A stretch of 64,000 nt of DNA from Cepaea nemoralis (lineage: Eukaryota > Mollusca > Gastropoda > Stylommatophora > Helicidae). Each line of letters starts with the position of its first letter. The first letter of the stretch is position 1. A model generated the notes under the pieces. That model worked only from the letters and a program-made list of their open reading frames with translations, was not told the origin of the DNA and did not search any database. Positions 22,001-34,000 of the stretch are shown here, piece by piece. The stretch spans positions 17,501-81,500 of the forward strand of contig JACEFZ010028127.1 in NCBI GenBank assembly GCA_014155875.1, read 5' to 3'. The position numbers were made by a program, and so were the translations under genes.

Positions 22001-25000
22001 TCATACACACTTCCTACTAGTAAGTTCATACTGTGCTGTTGTATATTTCTTTTGCTGTGTTGTATATTTCTTATTGCTGTGTTGACCACTGTTGTATATT
22101 TATTATTGCTGTGTTGACCACTGTTGTATATTTCTTATTGCTGTCTTGACCACTGTTGTATGTTTCTTATTGCTGTGTTGGCTACTGTATATTATTGCTG
22201 TATAGATCACGTTCTATATTATTTCTGTATAGATCACTGATTTTTATTATTGCTGTATATATCACTGTTCTATATTGTTGTTTGTCCATCAAGAATGATG
22301 ATGACCATTCATTTCATCCAGTGGGGTTGAAAGCATGGAGCCATGAGTTCTAAGATGGCTGATAAGGCCTATTTTGGCTCGAAATGTTCTTTGACAATGT
22401 GGGCAAAGAATGCTTGATGTTCCAGGAGGATATCCTGCAGTGGTTCTTCTGTCCAGCCTTTTCTTCACAGCTCTTGCAGTCCTGGTTGCTTCACAAGTGA
22501 CTACACCCTTACATAATGATGTATGCTACTAATTTCTATATTATTGCTGTATAGATCACTGCTCTGTGTTATTGCTGTATAGACCACTGTTCTATATTAT
22601 TGCTGTGTAGATCACTGTTCTATATTATTGCTGTATAGATCACTGACACATGCCTGTGGTCATTGGCATTAAGGTGAGTGGCCGTACAATATAAACAGTT
22701 CACGAGATAAAATAGGGCGGATAGTAAGTCCCCCAGAGGGCGAAAATGAGAAGACAGTAATTGAAAGGGGGAGCTGAGAAGAAGTCAGCTGGTGAGGCAG
22801 ACAGTTGGAGCAGTGAGGTTGTGTGTGGAAGCATTGTGGGGGATAGAATGGTTGAAAAAGAGAGGGACAAAGATTGACGGAGGGGCAGTTGATGTTGGAC
22901 TCCGAGCTGAGAGGGAGTTGAGTATAGGACCGGACCAGGAGAAGGTCGTGGTCTGAGAAAGTGAAGAATTGTGACGGAGTTCGGAAGATAACTCCGCACT
23001 GTGGGGTTCCAGGGATAGTGAGTGGAATTCGAGACCCAGAGTGGGTTACTTTGAGTCGGGCCTAGAGAGAGGCTAGTATAACCTGTCGTGTGGGACCGAG
23101 ATTTAGTAGGCCGTGAAGGCAGTGTTTTCGAAGTGTTCCATTGGGGATGGAGATATATTCTTAGAGAATTATTGTTCCTAGGATTTATATTTACATGTGT
23201 CTGTGTTATTCAGAATTAAAGGATATTATGTGCGCAAATTAACGCTTGTTCACTGACTGGTGTTTGGGTGTGATGCATCTTGGTTAATATGTTGTTCAAC
23301 ATCACATTTTACAAGGACATACCCTAGACACAACCATAGCCACTCTATCTGTCACTTAGTCAACATTCACTTTGTGTCAGAGAAGATTTCTGGGAGGCTT
23401 CGTCCGATCAAGAACAATATAGACATTGTTGTCATTCCATTTATCTGTGAACTCGTCGATTAGAGAGAATACTAACATCAGAGACATTAGTCGGATGCCC
23501 AATTACAACAACAATGATGAGGGCTCTCCTGTCAAAAATAAACACCATTTTCAGTAGACAACGCATTTCAAAAGTGTCGGAGAATTAATACAGAGAGTTC
23601 ACGAAAGGCCACCACAGTACATCAAAAAACAGCCAGCGCGCGGCAAATACACGACAGACAGTTCAAGTGGACAGGATTACAAACCACATCTAATTCAAAA
23701 CAAAGCCACCACAGGTAAAACCATTGCCCACCCTGAGAGGGAGAGGGGACAGCGGGGTTTACTCACAGTACACAGACAAGGTTTTGCGCTGCTGAGAGAG
23801 CTGTCTGGAGGACAGCGGACAATATGTCGGCGCTGTTTAGGACAGGTTGTTCACGAAAAATAGACAGGCGCCAAAGGTGAAGGTCAGGTGAACTTGTGGA
23901 CAGCGAGTGTGTGTGTGTACGGCGTCTTCAGAGTTCGGTGCAGATAATAAGACGGAAAGGGGCGCCAGGGGAGTTACGAGGGTAATTCATGGTTAAAAAC
24001 TCGCCAGGAGGAGGGGAGTTATAGGAGTAAAGTGTGGGGAACACACAAAGGTGACAATCCTTGCTCCACAGAAAAGTAAAAGTTTCTGCACGGATTATTG
24101 TGATAAAGAGAAACGGAGATGACCGGCGGGTTCAAGGCCGTGGACAATGGAAAGTTACTGAAAAATTGTCCAGAGTAGAACGAGATAAACACGTTTTTTT
24201 TCTACTGAAACGAGGATTTATGTTTAATGTCTTTGTGTGTGTGTCATCATCGGGTCATCAGGAGACAAACCACAACAGTCATTCAGGTGCCGTCTTCGCA
24301 AGTATAAGCGCATTTCTTCACCAAAAAAGACTTGCAAAACAGATTTAAAGCGCGTGATCATTTTCTGCCATTCGTTGATTTAACCTGGTCAGCAACAGTG
24401 AAACCAAACCATCACTTCAAAGCGACAGTGACTACGCAAATAAACATTCATTGATTTTAAAGGTATTTTCGGCTCCCCAAAACGCAACTAAAACCCTATA
24501 TTTCTGGCAAAACAAGAGCGTTCACATACATTATACAATCACAGGCCAACTCTACAGGGAGGGTTACCAAAACGTTACGGACTGTGAAGACACAAGGCGT
24601 TGGGATAATTACCATCATCTTAAACTTTTATGACAGTCGAAAATTGTGTCACCACGTCAACAAAAAGTGACAACGCATCAGAACATTAATTCATTGTGGG
24701 AATCTAACGTCGTAATCTTTTCAAAACAGTAACGGACAGACATTTCCCAGCGATTTTCGGACACTATCAAACAAACTTAAGGACTTTTTAATATTCTACC
24801 ATCGCATTGGGTGTCGGCAACCCTTGTTTGCTTCTGTTTGTTCTCATCGTTCCTAAGTATTGTTGTTGTGCGTTACGTAATTATTTGTAGGTGGTCCTAT
24901 GGTCATAATAGTAGGATATTTTGCATTGTTTCTCGAATGCGGGGAGACAAAGCAAAGGTGAAGTTTCTAGGTACACACTGTATGTTGTTGAGAGGCAGCT

Positions 25001-28000
25001 GACGAGTCAGTTTGTTGTGTGCTGTGGCATTGGTCGTCCTCGACATTATACACGGTGTCCAAGTGTCTATCGTCAGATCTATGTACATTAATCATTTTAT
25101 ATTTGTTCTTTTTACTGTTCTTTCTTTACGGTTACATATGCTATTTGATTTTTGGATATATGGTATCGGTGGTAATTCTTATTTAAGAACGAGCTTCTAT
25201 CTAGATGGTATCTGTCAGTTATATATTATGCGCACAGTATGGGTCTTTCATGGGCATGTTTATGTCAGGTGGTTTTTATTATATGTAAATCATCCTCTGC
25301 GTTTCACCAGCCTATGCGTCTAGCGTCTAATAGTTGGCACTTTGTGTGATCATTCATTTGTGTATTTATATGTATGTTAAAAACTATTTCCAGGAATTGT
25401 TCTACAGTATTTGATATATATAGTAGTACGAAGGGAGTATAGTTAATATTCCCCCTCACATACCTAGTGCGTATGAGTGACTTGGGTGAGTACAGGGTGA
25501 CTTATTAGCACTACGAATTTACGTACACAGGGAGTGGTAGTGTACTTTTTGAAGGCACACAAAGACTAGTAGCGAGAGTCTTTACATTTATAGTTGGCTG
25601 ACAGACAGCAACGTGTCCACAAGTACAAGATGCCTACTTTAATGGATTATATTGAAGCAGGTGAAAGAATAGGCCTGAAGGGTAAAGAGTTACAGGAGTA
25701 TGCCGAAGCAAAAGAACAAATACAGACGGAAAGAGAGGAGAGGCATAATGAACGCGAGGCAAAGCGTCTACAGGAAGAGAAAGAGACGCAAGTAAAACTA
25801 GCTGAAATGGGAAACAAACGTCTACAGGAAGAGACACAAGTAAAACTAGCTGAAATGGAAAACAAACGTCTACAGGAAGTAAAGTTAGCTGAAATAGAAA
25901 ACAAGCGTCTACAGGAAGAGACACAAGTAAAACTAGCTGAAATGGAAAACAAACGTCTACAGGAAGTAAAGTTAGCTGAAATGGAAATTGAGAAAGAGAA
26001 GATCAAGTGTCAGATGCAAACTGAAATTGAGTTAAGAAAACTAGAACATCTTCCAAGGGTCAAAGTGAGGAAAGCAGAAGACCGTCGCAGTCGTCACAGA
26101 GATTAAAACTGCCATACTTTACGGACCGAGACAACTTGGAATCTTATTTGTCGAGATTCGAAGCATCAGTGAAAGTGTTAGGCATCCCAGAAGGCGAGTA
26201 TGCTATTAGACTGGGCGAGTATCTTACGGGTAAGGCCCTAGACACCATGTTTAATTTACCGGTAGAAGAAAGAAACAACTACACTATTTTACGTCAACGT
26301 TTGCTTACAAAGTTCCAACTAACTGAGCATGGATATAGAACAAAGTTTAGACAGTTAGGGCAAGAGACAAATCAAGATTTCACAGATTTTGTTAACACAG
26401 TAAAGAATACATTTAATAAGTGGATGGAGCTGGCAGAGGTAGGAAAAGATTTTAATAAATTAGTAGATTTAGTGTTAAGAGATGAAATGAGGTTTCTGAG
26501 AAGAATACTCAACGTATCAAGAAGAGATAAGATCAGAAATGAAGAAATCAGGACTAAAGTAGGGGTTAAAGCTGCTCTAGATTTTATTAGAAAGCAGCAA
26601 GTCAAATGGTTTGGCCATGCAAGTAGGCTACCAGTCAACAGCATGCCACAACAAGCAATGATGTACAGACCAGATGGAAACAGAGGAAGAGGCCGACCAC
26701 GTAAACGTTGGACTGAGGGAATAACAGAATCCATGGGAATGTCGATATACGAAGCCCATAACCGGGCACTCTCACGAAGTTTATACTTCACCTCGACACC
26801 GCAAGGTACAAGAGGAACATGATGAGATGAGATGAGTGTTAAGAGACAAAGTATTAGCTTCATGTAATACCAACTTAGTGGCTTTCTTTGAGGAACGTAA
26901 GCCAAAGGACATAGACACAATGTCACAGTTAGGGCAAAATTACATGACTGCACATCCTAACAGTTCTATTGGGAAACTAATGAGTGAGGAAATAGTCTGT
27001 GCAGCGTACACTAAACAGGACCAGAATCCAGTCAGACCAAGGGCGAAAAGTGTGGATTCAGCACATAAAGGTGAGCAGCAAGAACTTCAAGATAATGGTA
27101 TCCGAGGAAACAATGTTGGTAGAGTAGGACGGTACCCATATAGAAGAGGGAACTTCCAGAGACGTCCAAATTATGCTGGATGTTGGAATTGTGGGAGCTG
27201 GAGACACAAGGCAGCGGAGTGTGACGTGCAGCCAGCCAGTGAGCCAACAAGTAACGCAAGAAAGGAGATCACTTGTTTCAAATGTGGAAGGAAGGGGCAT
27301 CTCAGTCATCAATGTAGGATGAGAGAAACAGAGCACTCAAATGCAGCTCAAGTAATTGAGACGCTGAACAATGAAGATTGTAGTGGGTGCAAACCTCTTT
27401 TTGAAAAAGACAGTCAGCCAGTTCTAATATGTGGTCATACAGTGAAAGCAGGATCAGCAGTGCATGAAGGAGGAAGTCTGAAGATGCATCATGGGTTTGT
27501 TAATGATAGGCCAGCGTTAACAATTAGGGATTCCGGATGTACGTCCATCGGGGTGAGAAAGAGTTTAGTACAGCCCTCGGATTATACAGGAAAAAAGATT
27601 AGATCCATAACATTTAATGGGACAGTAGAATACTACCCAATAGCCGTGATAACAGTAAAAACACCATACATAACAGGAAGAGTGACAGCATGTGTTTTAG
27701 ACTCACCAGTGGCAGATCTCATCATAGGAAATGTTATAGGAGTTAAAGATTGTACAGAAGAGGAAATAGTTTATTGGGACCAAAAATATAGTGTAAGCAG
27801 TAATGAGATAGTTACCACAAGAGAACCTAAATTAGAGAGTATAGCTGAGGTAGAAGAGGCACTTGAAGTAGACACAGGAACTCAGGACAAGGATAGTACA
27901 GCTGAGCAGATGAGAATGGATCCCAAATATAGTGCTAGTGGCTCCCAGAGACAAGATACTACTCTGAACAAATGTTCCCAAAGGTGTAGGAGAGTAGAAC

Positions 28001-31000
28001 ATAGGCAGTCAAAGAAAGGTAGATGGTGCTTCGAGAGGAAGAACAATGTTCTCACTCGCCGCTTTTCAGATAGTGGAACTGCACGTGGGCAAGTAGCAGT
28101 ACCTTTAGCACACAGAGACCGATATACTAGAACAGCTCAGGATAGTGCATGTGCAGGGCACATAGGCATAAGGCGTATGCAGCAGAAAGAAAGGTGCCAG
28201 ATATATGGGCCAAGATTAAATAAAAAGTTCAGACTAAACAGAGACGCAAGTGTAACGGTGCAATATGCAGATAGGAAAGTTGAGTCAGGTCAAAAGAGTA
28301 CGCAACATTACTGACCCAGGGCTAGGGATAGCAAACAGATGTTGTAATTGTAGAGGTACCATGAGTCATGGGTACGTGAAAGGTAGACACAGCATCGACA
28401 GGAATCAGAGGTGGGTTGATGCAAGAAAAGAACCACCTGATATATGGTCGGTACACAAATAGCTTGTGTCTTCTTAAAGATATTAATAGACCTGTGGGTA
28501 TATAAGTATAATGCTTTTCTATGATGTATTATTATTATGTGATGTATTAGTTCATGCATTGGTACACAAGATAGAAAGATGGCTGTATTTATGTGTGGGG
28601 AATATGGGAGGTATACTTATGAGTATTTGATGTATGTATTTTAGGGTGGTAGCTAGAGTAAGTTGGATTTATACTTACGACTACCCAGGCAATGTGTCTG
28701 GGTCACATATGTAATAAGGTTAGTCTCCCCAACATTTGAAAACGATGTTTTCTTTTGAGGGTGGGGTAGTGACACATGCCTGTGGTCATTGGCATTAAGG
28801 TGAGTGGCCGTACAATATAAACAGTTCACGAGATAAAATAGGGCGGATAGTAAGTTCCCCAGAGGGCGAAAATGAGAAGACAGTAATTGAAAGGGGGAGC
28901 TGAGAAGAAGTCAGCTGAGTGAGGCAGACATGTGGAGCAGTGAGGTTGTGTGTTGTGTGTGAAGCAATGTGGGGGGATAGAATTGTTGAAAGAGAGGGAC
29001 AAAGATTGACGGAGATCAGTTGATGTTTGGACTCCGAGCTGAGGGGAGTTGAGTCTAGACCGGACCAGGAGAAGGTCGTGGTCTGAGAAAGGGAAGAATG
29101 GTGACGGAGTTCGGAAGATAACTCCGCACTGTGGGTTCCAGGGATAGTGAGTGGAATTCGAGACCCAGAGTGGGTTACTTTGAGTCGGGCCTAGAGAGAG
29201 GCTCGTATACCTGTCGTGTGGGACGATATTTAGTAGGCCGTGAGAGGCAGTGTTATTCGAAGTGTTCCATTGGGATGGAGATATATTCTTAGAGAATTAT
29301 TGTTCCTGGATTTATATGTTACATGTGTCTGTGTTAATTCAGAATTAAAGGAATATTATGTGCGCAAATTAACGCTTGTTCACTGACTGGTGTTTGGGTG
29401 TGATGCATCTTGGTTAATCTGTTGTTCAACATCACATTTTACAAGGACATACCCTAGACACAACCATAGCCACTCTATCTGTCACTTAGTCAACATTCAC
29501 TTTGTGTCAATCACTATTCTATATTATTGATGTATAGATCACTGCTCCATATTATTGCTGTATAGATCACTGCTCCATATTATTGCTGTATAGATCACTG
29601 TTCTATATTATTGCTGTGTAGATCACTGTTTTATATTATTGCTGTGTAGATCTCTGTTCTATATTATTGCTGTATAGATCACTGTTCTATATTATTGCTG
29701 TGTAGATCACCGTTCTATATTATTTCTATATAGATCACTGCTCTGTGTTATTGCTGTATAGATCACTGTTCTATATTATTGCTGTATAGATCACTGCTCT
29801 GTGTTATTGCTGTATAGATCACTGTTCTGTATGATTGCTATGTAGACCAGTGGTCTGTATTATTCCAGTATAGACCAGTGTTCTGTATTATTCCAGTATA
29901 GACCAGTGTTCTGTATTATTCCAGTATAGACCAGTGTTCTGTATTATTCCAGTATAGACAAGTGTTCTGTATTATTGCAGTATAGACCAGTGGTCTATAT
30001 TATTCCAGTATAGACCAGTGTTCTGTATTATTCCAGTATAGACCAGTGTTCTGTATTATTCCAGTATAGACCAGTGGTCTGTATTATTACAGTATAGACC
30101 AGTGTTCTGTATTATTCCAGTATAGACCAGTGTTTTGTATTGCAGTATAGACCAGTGTTCTGTATTATTGCTATGTAGACCAGTGTTCTGTATTATTCCA
30201 GTATAGACCAGTGGTCTTTATTATTCCAGTATAGACCAGTGTTCTGTATTATTCCAGTATAGACCAGTGTTCTGTATTATTCCAGTATAGACCAGTGGTC
30301 TGTATTATTCCAGTATAGTCCAGTGGTCTGTATTATTGCTATGTAGACCAGTGGTCTGTATTATTCCAGTATAGACGAGTAGTTGTATATTGCAGTATAG
30401 ACCAGTGGTCTGTATTATTGCTATGTAGACCAGTGGTCTGTATTATTCCAGTATAGACCAGTAGTTGTATATTGCAGTATAGACCAGTGGTCTGTATTAT
30501 TGCTATGTAGACCAGTGGTCTGTATTATTGCAGTATAGACCAGTGGTCTGTATTATTCCAGTATAGTCCAGTGTTCTGTATTATTCCAGTATAGACCAGT
30601 GTTCTGTATTATTGCAGTATAGACCAGTAGTCTGTATTATTCCAGTATAGACCAGTGGTCTGTATTATTGCAGTATAGACCAGTGGTCTGTATTATTGCA
30701 GTATAGACCAGTGTTCTGTATTATTCCAGTATAGACGAGTAGTTGTATATTGCAGTATAGACCAGTGGTCTGTATTATTGCTATGTAGACCAGTGGTCTG
30801 TATTATTCCAGTATAGACCAGTAGTTGTATATTGCAGTATAGACCAGTGGTCTGTATTATTGCTATGTAGACCAGTGGTCTGTATTATTGCAGTATAGAC
30901 CAGTGGTCTGTATTATTCCAGTATAGTCCAGTGTTCTGTATTATTCCAGTATAGACCAGTGTTCTGTATTATTGCAGTATAGACCAGTGTTCTGTATTAT

Positions 31001-34000
31001 TGCAGTATAGACCAGTGTTCTGTATTATTCCAGTATAGACCAGTGTTCTGTATTATTGCAGTATAGACCAGTGTTCTGTATTATACAGCTTGTATTATTA
31101 TAGGCAGGATTTTATTTCTGGATCGACCCAGCCTCATAAAAACGCATGTAGCAGACAATTATCGGGAATTTTCTATGAAAGAAAGACCAGGAAAAAGTGA
31201 ACTAGCCAAGCTACCTATTTATACCATGGCCTAGAATATGGGACAACCTAACATTTGGCACCGCAACAGCAATATCTACAGTGGAACTACATTTACCTTT
31301 CTTGTTTCGCACACACAAGTGTGTGGGTTTTTCCAGTGTTTGGTGCAGAATTTGTCATAGTTTTCACATTTTTCTTTGAGTTTTCATTTAGGTTAGAGTT
31401 TATAGGTTGGTACTTTCATGTCTTACAACTACTTCCAGTCCAATATGGCAGATAGGCTGTTGAGTTGCTGGAATATTTTTTACTTCTAGCTACAGAGTTA
31501 AGTGCATGGAGTGACAGTGTGAACTGTGAATTTCATGTGGAATGCTTTTACATCTGTCTGCGGTTTTTTGTATTGTAAACTGCATGTTCAGAAAAATGGT
31601 GGACAGTCAGTTTGCTGAATTAGCTGGTTTTGCCTTATGCAGTAATGAGTGTGCAACTGCTGGTTTTCTAATGAATGCCACTTCCATCGAGGATGAGCTG
31701 TAATTTTAATGGTGGACTGGAGGTGGAATTGTGGCAGTGGCCTTATGCATGTATGCCTGTGCATGTTGTTGGTTTGTCGGGACAGCTGTCTGTACCACTT
31801 TTCACATGGGACAGTTAGGAGCATTTTGTGTTATTGACTGGCATAGGAACAGAGCATTATGGGGTGACTCTTTGCTGTGAAGCTGGAGCCGCAACTAATT
31901 ACAAAATTACATGGTTGTCTTAGACCTACTTTTACTTATTCACATACATGATGGTCTGTGACAAGTAAATGCTATTCTCTCATACAATAATTCAACACTG
32001 AGGCAAGCTTGTGATCCGTTCCAAAGCAGAACGTTTATTAACTTATCTCGAGTGTCACAAATACTGCAGGGATCGCTCGCTACACAAAATGCAGTGCCGA
32101 CTCAATACACTAGTGTCGGCACGGGTAACATGATATTTCATAAGTATGTACACTTAGCCGCCTATATACAAGCACTCACACTTGTACACAATCTGGCCAT
32201 AGTACTCAAATGGCATACAACGTCTCACTGTCTCACTCAATCAGAGCACGCCCTGTGTCTCGCAATTGTATCGCTCGTATTCTAGCAATTACACAGTGTA
32301 GCCGTCTCAATATCTTTCACACGTTTATCAAGTCTGATACAAGCAGTCTTCTCTCAAACACGTCCGTCTCAGTCGCTGGTCTAGCACAGTCTGTCTGGTC
32401 CTTTGTCCGGTCTTTTCTCTCACGTGTTCTCTGGCCATTTGATTCATGCCTGCCCTCCCTTTGTCCGTTCGTCTCGAGTCTGTACTGAGTTGCAGGCTCA
32501 CCTGTCCCTGACCCCTTGGCGTCTGTCAACTGTCGTGACCTGTCCTAGTACGTATACCTACTTGTCTCATACTGCAGTCCCTGTTGGCTGACCTTCTTTA
32601 CACTATACTGTCCTGTCGGTACTGTCTCTTGCATCTATATTGGATTAGCTCTCTGATAGTGGTGATAAAGTGAATGTTTACAAATTATAACTAGTATAAA
32701 ACAAAACAACTGTTAAAGGTTACTAGTCCGCCACCCTTTAAGGGCTGAAACTATGTATTCCTCCAATTTCAGAAACCGGTGAGAGACAGTTTGAAGTATA
32801 CTACACAAAGATAGAGGAACCAGGCTTCAGGAACTACCATTCAAGACTTCAGTCTTTCATCAAGTTTTATGTAGATGCAGCATCATACATTGATGTCGAT
32901 GACGAACAGTGGGATTATTTCTTGTTGTGAGTTGTTCAATAATTCTTCTATAGTTAAACAGTGGGATTATTTCTTGTTGTGAGTTGTTCAATAATTCTTC
33001 TATAGTTAAACAGTGGGATTATTTCTTGTTGTGAGTTGTTCAATAATTCTTCTATAGTTAAACAGTGGGATTATTTCTTGTTGTGAGTTGTTCAATAATT
33101 CTTCTATAGTTAAACAGTGGGATTATTTCTTGTGTGAGTTGTTCAATATTCTTCTATAGTTAAACAGTGGGATTATTTCTTGTTGTGAGTTGTTCAATAA
33201 TTCTTCTATAGTTAAACAGTGGATTATTCTTGTGTGAGTGTTCAATAATTCTTCTATAGTTAAACAGTGGGATTATTTCTTGTTGTGAGTTGTTCAATAA
33301 TTCTTCTATAGTTAAACAGTGGGATTATTTCTTGTTGTGAGTTGTTCAATAATTCTTCTATAGTTAAACAGTGGGATTATTTCTTCTTGTGAGTTGTTCA
33401 ATAATTCTTCTATAGTTAAACAGGGGCTGGGAGATGGAAGATGTGCTAGGTCGTGTCTTGTTTTCATCTGAGGTCAGCACAGCCTTGTAAAATGGACACT
33501 GGAGGCTTGTCTGGGGGAAGCAACAGCAGCTGGTTCTGTGTTGACCATGTGACCAGTTGTGTACCATTCAGGTATATATAATATGGGCATTAAAATGTAT
33601 ATATGTACACACATACATATACTTACCTGCCTACATACCAACTGAACAAACGTACAAACTTTATTTTCAAAGTGTTATGGGTCAGCGTTAAGGACCAGCG
33701 ACTGATAAGAGGGAGGTCGTGGATGGCTCGGGTGGAGGATGCGATCAGACACCCTCTTGGAGAGCATTGAGCGAGGAGAGGAGTGGATCAGAGTGCCAGC
33801 GGAGCAGTCAGACTTGTGCAGAGTTATAATCACATTGTGCAGGGAGTGGCCAGCAGGGGCCACGGAAGTGGAAATCCAACAACTAATTCAGGATAATGCT
33901 TGCTCGGGTGATATGATTATCTACACAGATGGGTCGGTGTTGAGAGGTAGGAGAAGTGCCTGGGGATTTTTAGCAAAAGTTAATGGTCGACACTTAGTGC

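Larger units (their letters stand above)
22644..29509 (+). mobile_element. Complete but RT-less Ty3/Gypsy-like LTR retrotransposon
   Basis: A 6.87-kb insertion in HAT1 intron 5, same strand, flanked by the 5-bp duplication atcac (22639-22643, 29510-29514). The LTRs (736 and 740 bp) begin TGACAC and end GTGTCA. Order: 5' LTR, a 2.2-kb leader, gag (coiled coil, then capsid-like), two CCHC knuckles, aspartic protease, then directly the zinc-binding start of integrase. Reverse transcriptase and RNase H are missing, and integrase is truncated, so it is non-autonomous. A purine-rich tract (gagggtggggtag) precedes the 3' LTR. A LINE fragment is nested in gag. Confidence 0.9.

Noticed and set aside
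24061..25323. Envelope-like or other gene in the LTR element leader
   Set aside because: Frames are short and show no signal peptide, membrane pattern or domain I can support.
25634..26006. Cys/Phe-rich - strand proteins
   Set aside because: Mirror frames of the repeated coiled-coil gag segment.
26136..26822. A novel gag fused to another protein
   Set aside because: The C-terminal part is a nested LINE with a perfect target duplication.
26372..26953. 193-residue - strand frame
   Set aside because: Shadow of gag and nested LINE on the other strand; no domain.
29510..31090. CRISPR-like array
   Set aside because: Units are contiguous 28-bp copies without unique spacers in a eukaryotic intron; this is a minisatellite.
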